64,000 bases of DNA from Diprion similis (GCF_021155765.1 NC_060112.1:23090501-23154500); one strand, 5' to 3'; counted from the first letter of the stretch, positions 1 to 13,287 are shown. A program made the numbers and translations. The notes: generated from the letters alone by a model not told the origin.

Positions 1-2150
1 TCGAACGCGGATCGACAAATAGGGAGAAAGTCGGGACGAGCAAAGGAATGAACGAACGAACGAACGAACGAACGAACCGACCGATCAAACACGATTCATC
101 GGAAGCAACGGAAGTAGGCAGCGTCGTCTCTCGAACTCTTTACGTACCGGAAGTGAGGTGAACGCGGACGCTTCAAGAGTTACGCAATCGTCTGGATGAA
201 TAAAAACGTGACAATAACCGAAAAATCACCTCCATCACTGTGAGGCAGCAGTAATCGCAAAAAACAAAACGACGTAACAACGAGTTTGAGTAGTTGAAAG
301 AGCTACTAAAAACAGACACGCATCGCGAATCCCCTCAGGGATCACCGCTTCCGTTTTTACAGTTACATTACGTGTAGTTTATTAAATATACCCAGTGAAT
401 AAGCTCGCAAAGTAAAAAGATCAAGACCACGAGTCTAAATCGAGCTCGCTTCAAGCGACTGGAGGATAATCATCGACGGTTTCGTCGCCGCCACTTCACG
501 CTGTTCTTGTTTTTGTTCTTGTTCTTGTTCTTGTTGTTGTTGTCGTCGTTAAAGCACGCGGTAACGTTGGATTTATATTCAAACGGAGAACACAAGTCAC
601 AGGAAAAACAACACACACACTCGCTCTCGAACATAGTGCGAAACTGGATGATATCAAGACTAATTTAATCGCGATTAGCGTCTCTGCGCGGGCTTCACGT
701 TCTTTCAACTGTTTAATCGCGGTTTGACACAAGCATGGCACGCGCCTACCTGACAAGGTATTCGCAGGGTGACTATTGCATGTATGTATTTACTCACTTT
801 TCAGCAACCAAACACGTATACACATAGGTGTATAGGTAAGTATGTGTGCATGTAATAAATCCAGATCGTGAAAACAAAACACGAACGGTCATGGAAGACG
901 CACGGCACAGAGACTGACCGACCCTCGAATTTTGTTTACTACTGCCGAATCTCTTTCCTGCCCTATTTTCAGCTTGCTACTTCCGGCTTCCAGCCTCAAG
1001 ATGTTATGTATGTATCTCTTTGCTTGAGTTTGTCACGATTTGAAACAAGAGAAGGGGGCCGGAAAAAACGCCCGGGATGCGTGGAAGCAATAGCGGCATG
1101 TGGACAGGGGAATCGATTGGCATTTGGGCGCCCTAACCTCAACCTCATCGGGAGCAGTAGGTCAGGAGCTCCATTTTGCACACAAGCCGCGTACATGCAA
1201 CGAGCGGCCGACACCCACCTGCTTCTTTGGCTTGGCCGTTGGCCGGAAACAGCAGAAGGATACTCGGCGCTGGGAATGGTAAAACAGAAGAAAAACGCCG
1301 CGAGGAGGCGGATGAGGTCACGGCGTAACCGTGTATTTTCTCTGGTTGTCACCTGCGGCACGTTGCGCGATAAATATGAGATTGTGGAAGCGAGAAGGGA
1401 TCGTTATGCTCGCCGTAAGATCAGGCGTGAAAAAATGTCGCACCGTCGATTCGCGTTGCGTTCACCTCGCAATGGCAGGCGAAAACCATTCGGACGAGGG
1501 TGAACCGAACGGTAAAAAAGAGGAGGGAAAAAAAAGATGAGAAGGGAAAAAAGAAGAAAACCAAACAAACGGAAGAGTAAAAATAAAAGTAATAAAATGA
1601 AACGTGGTGTATGGAACTAAGCGCCGCTCACTGACGATCGGACCGAGAATTAACAATTCGCGGCTTATTTTTATACGTTCACTTACTATTTATTTTCCTA
1701 CAAATGATAATAACTCCGTCGACGCGGGCACGTCCACTCACGCCGCCAACGTTTAGCACAAACTATCGAATCTCCCCGACGCGAAGCCGATTTTGATAAG
1801 CAGCTTGCCCTACCACCGCGCCACTTACCCTACTCTATTCGAGCCTGCCTCCCTGCCTGCCTCTGCCTGCCCTTCCCTACTCTAACCGCTGAAATCCAAC
1901 TTCGCTGCCTTCGCTCAGGCCGCGGATTCAACCGGTCGCTCTGCGCATGCGCCGATCGCGTTTTCGTCCCTCCGACTTGGCCAAGCAACTGCCATCTGTG
2001 AGCTGTTTTCGAACTAGAAATGGAGGTCGTTTTTTGCGTCACGTGGCCAAGTGCGCGCGTGATTTTCAAACCGTGAATGTTCGTCGAGGCGCTTGTATCG
2101 CATCCTGCGTCGTCACGCGGGAGACGATTTTTCGTCAGCACTTGAGGTGA
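1..2150. promoter_or_regulatory. CpG-rich, promoter/5' leader-like region
   Basis: This stretch is clearly richer in G+C and CpG than the rest of the window. It opens with a GAAC tetranucleotide run (about 51-77), contains a GTT-type run near 510-545, and holds the perfect palindrome GCGCATGCGC at 1943-1952, which matches the core of the NRF-1/ewg promoter motif. Such a block is typical of a transcription start region with a long untranslated first exon, but neither strand nor gene can be assigned. Long open frames here (868-1503 on plus, 996-1361 on minus) are probably a by-product of composition: several frames are open at once and none gives a recognisable protein. Confidence 0.35.
1943..1952. 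promoter_or_regulatory. NRF-1/ewg-type palindrome GCGCATGCGC
   Basis: Perfect 10-bp palindrome within TGCGCATGCGCC. The known consensus for the NRF-1 family (ewg in flies) is TGCGCATGCGCA. Its setting in the CpG-rich block supports a promoter role, but no transcript is assigned. Confidence 0.35.
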
Positions 2151-5100
2151 AGGTACAGAAATTTACCAAAGTACTCGAAAACAACGACCCCTGACGCGGA
2201 TTTTTTATCTTGGCTACCGGTAAAGAAAAATATATTTGAGATATATAAATTGTATACGTGATGGGATCAGATTGAATGAAGACACAACAATTTGCATCCA
2301 GTTCGAGGGGTACTTTTTATTTCCAAGGGTAAATTCTGGTATACTTCGGTAACCTGTACGAGAAGTTCGTAGCAAAACCGACTAAAGTCACGTCATGGAC
2401 AAAATAAATCCTCATCCCAGAATGTCGTGTTTGCGGTTTATTTCAGTGGTTCAAGAACCGTAACCAGCGCCTTCAGCACAGTTTTGAGAGTTTCAAATGA
2501 CATATTCAAAGATACTTGCAAAAGGCGCGAATTAACCGAGTACATAAACAAATTTTGCATCTATGATCTGAATGATTGAATTTCCCGAAAATTAGCATCT
2601 TTGACCATGTCAGATGTTGACACGGCGTTAAAAATCGAAGTAACGTTAATTTGTAGGGAAAAAAAAATGTTCACAATCTCAAACGAGGTCTGGAATTACC
2701 GGGAGACGTGAGTTTCTATTGACATTTGAAAAACCTAGCCTGATAATTGACATATCTGAAAAATGGTGTAAATGAGCTACTTTTTGCAAAAAAAAATTGT
2801 AGACATATCTTTGCAAATAAGTTGTATTTATCTGTCATACATGAATTCGCTTCTACAGACTGGTTTTGCAGGTTCTTTGATTATATCAGGAATCTAACCA
2901 AATTTCTTTCACGCGAAATTAAAATATCGAATTACACATCCACTTCCATATATGAGGAATAATGAGATCTGGCTATACCCAGATAGGCAGTAAAAAGGAA
3001 GGAGATAGTTATCGTCAATTTGACGAAATCCAGTTAAACCCAGCTGGGCGAATTGAAGAAGAAAGGAAGAAGATAATAACCGTGAAATTTTCGATCATGA
3101 ACGATCTACGGCGATCGTTTTCTGCAGCCCTCATTCGAATATCAACGGAAATGTGTTTAAACACCGGAAGCGACGCGCGATGAGACTGAGATTGCGATCG
3201 CCACTAGAGGAAGAGTCGAGAAGAAGCATAACTCTGATTGGCTGTCGCTCGTCTTACACCAAGATCATGCGTTGTGCAATTTCGGAACGCAATTTAAAAT
3301 ATGCTGTGTGGTAGTGATTAAAGGAGCATGAGAATAAGCGTTGAGTTATGCTTCTAACTGTATCATTTATGTATTGAGTAGTATTTATTTCTACGTAGCT
3401 TTTTTTTCTCCTGCTTCCTGAGTGGAACTAATGGAATTTAGTTGTTCGTAAAGTTTAATGGAAATGACGAAAACCAAAATTGCTTTCATAAATATGTATA
3501 TCAACTGACGCACGAATATTTTTCACTAACTCTCGCGCATGTAATTGCACATATACTATACATATATGTCTAATGTTTACGTATAAAGTATGGTATACGT
3601 TCAATTAGAGACACAATGTATCTACGTATTTACCTAGCGACGAACAAATTGCACTTACGATAAATTTAGGCAGTGTTTTTTTTCATTCTTGGTTATAACT
3701 AGGAAGAGGCAGGATGCCATCGCTGTTACATTGGTAATGAGGATTGTTTTTGCGTTAATGTAAACGCACTCCACTCGAAATGATTTGCTAATTTCTTCTA
3801 GTTATATCCAATTTGCTTGCTCTTATAAGAGACAGTGACGCATTTTCGTGGACACGCCGATCATGCGTGTCAATTACATCATGGTTAGTACTGACGTAGC
3901 TATACATGTATATACATATATGGTTTTTCCAAATTCACAGTCCACGTAGTTTCAAGAAGGTGATGTATCAACCTTCGACATTCCTACTTTCTTATTGCTA
4001 ACGAAACTCAATTAGGTAAACTTTATAAGAAAGTAATAACAAAAGAAGAATAAAATCGATTTTGCAATAAAGGCGCATTTCGTGTAAGTGATGGTTATTA
4101 AGGACAAAATTGATTAATGATCCATAGTGACGTCAGGTGTCTATCGATTCGAATATTTATGAAGTGTTTATTTTGCATACGAATTTTGCATTTCACATTT
4201 CGCGGTTTTGACTGGCAAATATTTATCCTTCAAATTCTCGATTCTCTAGGCCGTACAGTCAATAGACGTGAAAAAAAGTTAATAACCTGGACATGGAATT
4301 CGAGGGTCCACAGAAATTTTGTAGTTCCGAGGTTAAGACTGATAATCTGAAAATGATAAAGAAAATCTGTCTACAAATCTGGTCTTTAATATAAACGGGA
4401 GAACCGATCGGATTTTGAATGTTGTTCAATTTTACCGATTAAAGTTCAATCGATCGTTAATTTATGTTATACCAGGTTGGCATATGTAAAAGTATTCAGA
4501 TGTAATCGAGTGTCGCAATACCGGAATAAAATATCCAGTCAAGGGCCTTTCGTTCGCGGTCAGGTTTAATTGATTTTGGTCAGTTTCACACAACGTCGTG
4601 ATTCGCTATGGCATTCGACAACCGATTGCGTCACAGGTAGTGCAAGAGAAGGTTCGAATTTTATCGATACTCGGATGTCAGGAAATACTATTGCCCATTT
4701 GTTCATAACTCCCAATATCCTGGACCATACTGCACTGGTCTCGATGCTTCGGTGCTATACTTAAAAACTGCGTAACTTACTGTTAATCAGCAATATTTTC
4801 TTCGATGATGCGAATTCTCGATCCGAAAACTGATTCCATTACATGTTTGATAACCTTGTTGCTGTACCAGTGAACGTTTTTTAGTTTATTTGCTTTTATA
4901 TTTCGGGTATTACAGTCTCCTACTGCAATCCCATGTTACGCATGGTGTGGTAAATAATACTGATTGTCAGGCAATTAATAAAATGACAAAGCGATTTATC
5001 CCATAGAGAGATAATATACACGCACCCACACACACATATTAATTATGTATATATATTCATTCAGGCCGTCTCCTTGTCCCACTTTTCTCTTGTATTAGCC

Positions 5101-7433
5101 TCATTCGGGCTCCAATTCAATTACACGTTTTTAAAATTTAACATTAAAAACAATCTGCGGAGGCAATTCATACTCGTACCTGCAAACATCAAAATGTACG
5201 TGCGAAATACTCGTTACACAAATGTGTATTATTTGTAGTCTGTCACATCGCGTGTGTGTGCACGCGCAATTTACGCTGCGTACCCGTAAACCGGTAAAAG
5301 ATATTATTACTGCCTTGTGTCACCGTTATGCAAGGCCTTCGATCGGGACTCCGGCGGTCAGGGAAAGTGATCTTAATATTATTCTCCCGCTTCTGCTCAG
5401 CCGCCGCCGGCTTGAAAAAGCGAACCCATCTTGCTTTGTAACCTTCACGCGTTAAGTCGACTTTCGGAAACACTCGATCATTCCATTCGCAGAAATTATT
5501 AGGAAGCATTTTGGCATTTCGATCAAGTCTTGATTCGAAATTGTGGGGAAAAGATGGTGATATAGTTATAGCAGAATTACGTATCACATAAAAGATGTGA
5601 CGCTGCCTGTGGGAGGTTAAGAATTCACTGGCACTCAACTCACGTTTTCCAACGCTTATTTCTATCCCGCCCGAGGGAATATTCCCATTTTTTTGATCGC
5701 GTCAGCAGCCCATCGACTGATAGAGAGACTTGGCCGACTCAGTTTCCACAGAAAGTTAAGTATTGCATTAATTGTTTTAAGGTATCACAAGCCAATTGCC
5801 GACGGTTAATTAAATATGGCGGTCGTATTTGTAACTGCAAATTAGCACAGGCATGAATTTTATCTTCGATGCGAAGAACAGTGATCATCAATTGTTGAAC
5901 TTGAGTTAATATTTTTGTGGCCATATAAACACAGGCGGCTGAACGTTTGCCTGTATAAATTCGTTGAGTTTCTTTTTACACCTCTGACTATTTAATTAGT
6001 ATCAATCCGTCGACTAAGTACATACATTTTTTTCATCAAAGTTAGGGACACTTAGATATTATCGCGTGATTAATGTGACTTTAAAACAGAGGTCGACGTG
6101 TATGTACGCAGACGAATATAGCAACGATCTCTGCGCAGCTTCCTGAATCGCGTTAATCGCATGGTTAATTCGAGGGTTTAAATCAGTTTTTGAGATAGCT
6201 ACAGTGAAGATGAATATCTCTGTGCTTGAACGTGCATGGCTATAATATAAACCGAGTGTATAACCGAAAACCAGGAAAGATGGATGTGATAACTTCGCGA
6301 GTCTTGCGTAGGAACTTCTTGGTGACATTGAAAAATGGCTGTGACAATTACATATGCGCGTTGATGTAAATCTGTATCAACCTGATCGCTACGCGTTCAA
6401 TGAAATTTCGTAAAAAAAATACCGATAGCAGTCGAAGGGTCATAGAATTTTTATTAAGAATATGGGCAAAATCCTTGACTCTTGGCCGTCAGGCGTTTCC
6501 GGGCATGAGATATACAAATTTCCGGCACCAATACGTATGTACCAGTACGTAACACGCTATATACAAGCGTATGAGAAGAAATTCACGCGGGTCATATATC
6601 GCAGCTTGCATACGTGTTAGGCGCAAGTTTTCCCGTGACTTGATATCTGTTATGGAAAACATTCCACAGGTGAATACCAAGAAGCCGACAATGCGTGCTT
6701 CTTGTTATTCCGAGGTTTTAAAACACAATATTTCTCCTTTATTTTCTGTTTACGCTTAAGGTGCTTCATATTATGTGGGTCGTATACCTAATCTAATTTT
6801 GGCCTGCAAACGGAGCTCGTCTCATAATTAGCTTTTTATATTATTACTGAAACCGCGTTCCAAGGCAAATAGACGTGTTTCAAACAACGCGCGCGTTTAC
6901 TTCTTCACTCGAATATATAGGTATATTATAATAATAATAATAATAGGTATAAGGAATGCCTTAATATCACTTGCTGATCCGTATTTCGTAATATTTTTTT
7001 GTCACTCGCAATATACACACCTCGTGTAACCCGTGATTATCACACAGCTGTACTACGCCTTCATATTTCAAGACAGGTATATCATAGGCTGTCCAGCATC
7101 GTTATATTTATTTGTCAAGGTAATTATATTGTTAGTGTAGGTGAGATGATGTATATAATATATATAGATATATATACCGTGTATAAATATTATTATGCTG
7201 AATCAAGATATTTTCAAATTTTTTGTACACATATGGTAAGCATAATTTATTGTTAAATATTGTTATCTTACGCAAGTTGCAGTGAATTTTTATTATAATC
7301 ACTGGCACAATATCTTCAATATTCATTATCACACCAATACCGAAGACTTAACTGTTTAGGTAGCCGGAATTATGAATGCGGTATGAACCGGATATTGCGA
7401 TGTACGCACAAATATACACTACGCCGGGTGGGT

Positions 7434-7477
<44 letters not shown>

Positions 7478-8502
7478 ACCGATTTAAAACGTGAATAAAA
7501 TCCGACCGCGTCGACCGAATTTCAGACACATTTTTTGATCGAAATGAGAAGATTGAATCTTTTTTTTGATGCTTGAAAATTCGAAAAATCTTTATTCTTT
7601 GGTGAGATACACGGTGTTGAAAAATAGATTTTGAAAAAGTCACCGGGAGAAATAATGATTCTGGCATTTTAGCAATTTTCTTAGATTTTTTCACACAACA
7701 TGAAACGTTTTTTGTATAATATTTGATACAAAACGCCCGTTCAAAACCTGTTTTTCGAGAGCGTGTTCGTGAGCAAAAAGTAAAGATTTTTTATGCTTTA
7801 AATTGGTTCTTTTTTATGCCTGCCGTACGTATAACTGTTATACATCGAATATCGCCTGCAGCAGTTTTTCTTTTATATGAATTATTACACATCCCGTGTA
7901 TTCGCTCCCATGCAGTTTTGATATTACCATATTTCCAATAGTAATTACACCTATAAGATATAACACTATGTGCAGTATAGGTATAAGCGTTTAATGTTGA
8001 AATATGGTATTATATATTTGTGACTCGGATTGAATAATACGGATATAGAACGATATTTATAAAAGGAATGAATGATAATTTAATGATGATTAAAATGCCT
8101 CCTGGCTATTCCCTTTATTAATTTGAATTATATTCTTTGCGTAGTGAAAAAAGAAACACAGATCCAATAATCGACTATTGCTCGGGTAAAAAGTTACGAC
8201 AAAGGTATGACGAGTTAATATTTGACTGAGAAATGTTAATCTGATGAATATAGGGTTGTAAAAAAATGCGACATTATAAGTCAGACGTGCACACGATGCT
8301 CTTCCACAGCGTTTTTTCCCTGGGTAGGAGCCGGGTGGGGAAGGAATCCGGTGACCTTTGGATGTTTGCCTTGAAATTATATTTACATGTACTTGCAATG
8401 TACATTTTACCTGCCGGGATATCCATATGCATATTCGTTTTTGTAAAAAAGAAGAGTGAAGAAAAAAAATGGAAAACAAAAACGGAGTTGAAACTTATTG
8501 AA
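2151..8502. other. AT-rich non-coding stretch
   Basis: I see no supportable gene. Open frames are short, lack convincing codon use, or contain simple sequence. The stretch holds one TGACGTCA site (4128-4135), a short inverted repeat with 13-bp arms (about 3221-3234 and 3343-3356), AT-rich microsatellites near 6935-6955 and 7145-7190, and a 40-base A run. Confidence 0.5.
7435..7474 (+). repeat. Poly(A) tract, 40 bases
   Basis: Uninterrupted run of 40 A directly after the string CCGGGTGGGTC. It may be a retroposed tail or simple expansion. The exact length in an assembly is unreliable. Confidence 0.8.
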
Positions 8503-8722
8503 CAAAGGGTAAATCCGCCTGCATTTATGCAATTCGGGGTACATTTTTCCGTAATCCGCCTGAAATTCGGCAACTGAAAGTACATTCAACGAATCAAAAT
8601 TTTGATCACTTTTCATGATTGCCGGAATTCTTAACCATTCCCAATCATTTACCATGAAATCAAAAATGTCGATTGGTAAAATGTACCCTGGATTGTATAT
8701 ATGTAGGCGGATTAATCCTTCG
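8503..8722. mobile_element. MITE, family A copy 1
   Basis: About 220 bp with imperfect terminal inverted repeats of roughly 42 bp. The left end reads TAAATCCGCCTGCATTTATG and continues to GGGGTACATTTTT; the reverse complement of the right end reads TAATCCGCCTACATATATAC and continues to AGGGTACATTTT. Just inside the left end a degenerate direct copy of the terminal sequence starts at 8551 (TAATCCGCCTG, then AAAGTACATT). A second copy of the family lies at 45780-46012. No coding capacity is seen, so it is non-autonomous and its superfamily is unknown. Confidence 0.7.
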
Positions 8723-10600
8723 TTAAGGCCTTACAACCATCCAGAATTTTCAAGAAATCGATTTTTTAACAGATTGTTGTTCTCTATAGTTTCAGACTTC
8801 TTTCTGTGAAAGTCGTTTGCAAAAATTCCATATACATCCAAAGTTATGGTATAAAATGTGAACGGGCTAAAACACGCACGAATCAATGCTACTAAAGCAG
8901 CAAAAAAGGCCATAACAGCTCGTCGACTGGAAAAAAATAAATAATTAACTACCGATTACGAAGGCATACACTACGAAATTGGGATGGGAGATTAAACGTG
9001 AGTTTACTAAATAAAAAAATTTATAAAGTTCTTGCGTGCGACTTCGAGCAAAACGCACTTAAAATTTTAAACGCGTTTGTCTCAAAACTACTTTTTTGAC
9101 ACGAAAGGCATGATGACTCATACAGTTTTTGATATTCTTTGATGCGATTTATAAAAAAAAATATTCTTTTGATTTTTGATATTTTGCCAAAAATTTTTAT
9201 AAAAATAATTTAAGTGTAAAATTTATTATGTACAACGCATACTTTTTTGTAAATTGCCATAAACCGCCAACTTTTTCGACATTCAAAATTCGGTTCGACA
9301 TACTATAACTATAACTTTATTTTACAAGAATTTTTTAAAATTTTGCAGATTGATCAACATTTAATGGAGATATGATACCGTCTGTGGGGCAATTTTTTTT
9401 TTCTCAGTGTTGTAGATCACGTGATTTTTTATATAGTAATTTTTGTACAAATACAGTGAAATAAATTTTTTTATAAAGTTTAAATACCAATAAACAATGT
9501 ATAGTATTTATTTTTATTAATTTCTATTGTTATCCCTACAAAAAAAAAATTTCCCATGTGATATCTCTACGAAATAACTCGGTATATGTATTACAGGTAT
9601 TGGCATGAAGCAGGCAGACTCGGTAAAACGTAATTGCCGTTTGGAACCATAATTTTACTACATCGGGTGTCCAGTACACATGAGAAGATACAACGTAAGT
9701 ATAAATCGGAGGAAATATCATTTTCTTTTTCGATACTCCTTTCATTATCCAACCGATCGAGCAGAGATAAAATATACCGTGTTAAGACCACTCGAAGCAA
9801 CGTTTATCGGTCAATTTTGTTCCGATTTGCGATTGCGCAGTGCGCAGCGCGCTACATGACTGAACTCTGACATCGTGTCGAAACTCAAGTGTTGAATAAA
9901 CCGAAAACATTTTGCTAGAATTTTTGCGTAGTAAATATTCCTGCGTCGAGAATTCATACATTTACATTTATTACGGTCATTGCCTGTCACGGGCATTACA
10001 GCTTGTCTATTCGGTTAGGTCGTAGGTGAAATGAAGTAAAAAAAAAATTCATCATTGGTAATTTCAAATGTTCAATATCGTACTGAAAACATTAGTCTTG
10101 ATTCTCTTGTTATTTCACCGTCATTTTGAAAGTGATTTCTGTCCGTGATTTTGAAACTTATTCAGAAAATTTGAAAGTGATAGGTGAAAAATGCCTGACT
10201 CAAAAAATAGTTGACCTAGAGGTGACAGGATCGGATCATCGTATTAATTTTGTTTGAAATATCGGTTGAAAAATACATTCAATGACGTATTTTCCAATAT
10301 CCGGATAACATTAACATTTGTTCTTTCAACTTATGCGCAATGTGTTCAAATAAGTTGCAACGACCGATGTTCGTAGGTAGGGATTTAATTTTGACATGAC
10401 GTCACGTTCTGTGTTCTACCAATGTTGAAAAACAAGTACAATTGTACACCTCACACGTTCGAGTTATAACCGAGTATTTATAAGAGGCTTTTTCCAGCTG
10501 ACATGGCAAAATAATGAAGCAGCAGATTCAGACCCCTTGACACCTGGTCTGAGCGGATGAAGAGGAAAAGTTTATTCGTAGTCATGTTATAAGGAAATGA
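8723..10600. other. AT-rich non-coding stretch with dispersed repeat
   Basis: No gene is seen. The part from about 9005 to 9500 is low-complexity AT-rich sequence containing AAACGCGTTT followed by CTCAAAAC, which resembles 62300-62335 and is probably a dispersed repeat. A TGACGTCA palindrome lies at 10397-10404. Confidence 0.45.
10397..10404. promoter_or_regulatory. CRE-type palindrome TGACGTCA
   Basis: Perfect TGACGTCA, the binding site of CREB/ATF-type bZIP factors. One of five in the window; the others are at 4128-4135, 10650-10657, 12080-12087 and 17448-17455. No promoter is assigned. Confidence 0.3.
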
Positions 10601-10721
10601 GGTGTCGTAACTAAAAACCGATTTTCGCTAAGTCTGCCCACATCCAAGATGACGTCACAGAAATCACGTAAATAGGTTACTGGAGGTTACTTATTTATTT
10701 CTGTACATTCTGTTTGCTGAA

Positions 10722-10938
10722 AATGCCAGTTTGTGCTTTGAGAAGTTGCAAAAATAATAATATAAATACTAAGAACGTCACTTTTCATATGTTTTCTGAT
10801 TGGTTCAACCGAAGCATATGCGCATTATTTCAACTTATTTCCTTACATCATGCTCGTAGCCGCGCCGGCGCGAATCCAAAATGGCAGCGCGGTGGGACAC
10901 TTCGAGTTTTATTTGAGCTGTCAGATGATTTGTCTGAT
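10722..10938 (+). pseudogene. THAP-like N-terminal fragment
   Basis: A plus-strand frame starting at ATG 10722 begins MPVCALRSCKNNN and continues to TFHMFSD. Methionine, proline, a C-x4-C pair and a following F-H-x-F match the start of the THAP C2CH zinc finger (M-P-x-C, C, then FHxFP), a DNA-binding domain of cellular regulators and of P-element-type transposases. The rest of the domain (the WxxA helix, the second Cys/His pair and the AVPY box) is not found in frame; the sequence becomes unrelated and stops at 10936-10938. It may be a first exon whose remainder is elsewhere, a decayed copy, or chance. A TGACGTCA site lies just upstream (10650-10657), and a YY1-like CCAAAATGGC lies inside the 3' part. 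Confidence 0.3.
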
Positions 10939-11199
10939 TGACCATCAGTCGAGAGTTGTTTCACGCTAAGCAAAATAACAGAGAGAACACATCTGCCGTA
11001 ATTTTACCTTCGACGAATGTCTATAAAAGCTGCGAATTCATCTTGCAAAATAGCCTCGCGTGTATGTACATACATGGATGTGCGTATACGTGTGTTGCCA
11101 CATGCGCTCGCTGTTGGGCAGCTATCAAATCGAAACTCGACTAGTCAAAGTCCCTCTCAATTAATCTCGAATATTACTACATCCACAGCCGGAGTCTAG

Positions 11200-13089
11200 G
11201 CGAAGGCCGTTCTCCAGATTCGTGCATATAGTCAATCAAGGTCGATTTTTGGGGGACAGGGTTCGGTGCACGATTAAATGGATGCAAAATTCTCGAAAAA
11301 CAGTTCCTAGACGAGAGGCGGGAACCGCTGGACTCATCGACAATTGTGAATCGGCATTGCCGATCGTGTTGCAGGTTCTGTTTGAGATACGTTTCTCTCG
11401 ACTAGCCGCGGGGGGGCCGATTTAGTCACACGAATTCCATCTCGGCTGCGTTATTAAAAGTATATTCCTCGAGTGACGTGATGCTCGGAATTTCCGCTCG
11501 CCTTTCACGATTGCTCATTTACCGGCCAATCAGTTCACCTCAGATTGGGAAAGTTTGCCGATTTTTCACCCGTTGAACGAGTCATTTTTGACGGTTTTAT
11601 TCATCCATGACCGTGCATATATACCTCATTCGAGGATCGTCAAAATATTCCACTGACAGGCCGCTGCAAACAGCTTCTTGTTTGCCGAATTCCTCGTGAT
11701 GGGTCAAAAAACTCGATTGCATACACCTGCAGCCCAAGATCTGGAACAGAATTTACTTCAAGGTTGTAATTTTCATAAATTAGCATAAGAGCCGCAATTT
11801 CCACTTGCACAGCATTTATATTTATCGTTATTCGGAGAAAAATCAGAAATAACCCAATCCGTTATCTTGAGTGGCAAAATCCACGATACCTCGACACCAA
11901 AATTGAATATCAGGCATAATTAGAAAAAAATTCACCCAAGGATCGATTAGGCATTCAGTTAGTCTCGACGGATTGAACTCTTTTCTCCAAAAATATGTTC
12001 CTTCTTCATATTTTTTAATACACATTTAATTTTCCCGCGCGTTGTAACCCAGAGTGACCTACAATTGGCTCTAGGCGTATGACGTCACGTAGATCGCACC
12101 TCTAGCGGTGCCGCTCAGTATTGAACATAGACACAACATAGGTTAATAATTGACTTTTGAAAACCGCGTCATTGAAGTCCAATAATTGATTACTAATTGG
12201 TTAGATGTTCTTGAAAATGACTTACCTTGACTTGCTGTTACGATGACTGGCTCCTATGCGAGGCGCGCGTCATCAGGCGTTTTTGATCGTTGTGACATCA
12301 TTTGCGGACCGATAAAACGGTGAATTATTTTTTTCCGGCATTTATTATAACGACGCAAACTAGGAAGTTAAATGTTCGCACCATTTCACTTCATATATCG
12401 AGTGTCTAGACTGAGCGGAAAAAGGTGTTGAACCAAAAAGAAAAAATTGCTACTTGTTATATTCCCTGACTTGGATCAACGAAACAAGAAGTGGTGACAA
12501 CCTACAAGATGTAGATTTGCTTAGGCTAAAAAACTTGATTTGTTTCTTTCAATAATCAAAAGTTCGTGACTAAAGACACATTTAGTTCATTCAACCGTAC
12601 GTATTCAACAATGTTAATGAAAGGAAAATATAATAATCACTTGGGTTTGCAAAATCAATTTGTTTATTACGTCAAACGTAAGAGTCGATTCAATAGGATC
12701 AAATTTGATTCCACGGAATATCGAATTCTTTGAGGACAAAAAAAAAAATTAATTGAAGCGATTGCACGGATCCAACCACAGGTACCCTCTTCTTTAATCG
12801 GATCATTGAGTTAACACAAATAAATATTGTTTGTCCCTGAAAACTTTGAATCAAATCAACCGCATGGTTCAAATCACACTTTTGGTTGATTTGACGTGAC
12901 AGAATTTATCACGTTGACTACGGCATATTCATTTTCACAAAATAATGATTGAAACAACAATTTTTCATCCAACTGAATCAATTAGGTTGATGTAACGACT
13001 TTTTTCTCTCCGTGCGTAGGTCTGAAAATTGTTAAGAACTGGGAAGAAAAAAATGTTTATGAAAATGAACATCAAGCTGCGCGCGTCGC
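11200..13089. other. Non-coding stretch
   Basis: No gene can be supported. One TGACGTCA site lies at 12080-12087. A small perfect stem, TCAAATCAACC with GGTTGATTTGA, lies at 12851-12861 and 12884-12894. Nothing else stands out. Confidence 0.45.
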
Positions 13090-13287
13090 TTAGACTTCGA
13101 CTCGACTTTGACTCGAGTTCGATGTATCAATATCTACATAAAGCTCTTGTAGAAAACATTGTCCTCGCCTAAGACGCTGCACCTCGTTAATTAAAGTAAC
13201 CTTGCCTTTCAGGACTTTGATCGCTTTCTTGAATGCGCAGTTTGACTGTGCATACAAGTCCACGACAATTAATAGTATGTCACGCAC
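13090..13287 (-). CDS. Candidate terminal coding exon, function unknown
   Basis: On the minus strand 65 codons are open from 13287 to a TAG at 13090-13092. The reading starts (V)RDILLIVVDLYAQSN and ends SSQSRVEV. It looks coding-like: a hydrophobic start, then a charged helical stretch with KVLKGKVTLINEVQRLRRGQ. Directly before it is a strong acceptor, with a C/T-rich tract ending CCCTCCCTAG and then GTGCG, and an in-frame stop spans the splice site. This fits a last exon of a minus-strand gene, or of an expressed transposon, rather than a stand-alone gene. I recognise no family and find no upstream exon. Its 5' edge lies inside the arm of the hairpin at 13271-13407, so the acceptor may have come from the element. 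Confidence 0.25.
   Translation of the reverse strand: MRDILLIVVDLYAQSNCAFKKAIKVLKGKVTLINEVQRLRRGQCFLQELYVDIDTSNSSQSRVEV

Noticed and set aside
868..1503. Longest open frame of the first kilobases (211 codons, plus strand)
   Set aside because: Basic, low-hydrophobicity reading with no motif. Other frames on both strands are open across the same GC-rich DNA, as expected from composition.
3221..3356. Short inverted repeat (13-bp arms, about 108 bp apart)
   Set aside because: Too short to separate a worn element from chance without other copies.
5243..5638. 131-codon minus-strand frame
   Set aside because: Mixed basic composition and no recognisable domain; overlapping plus-strand frame equally open.
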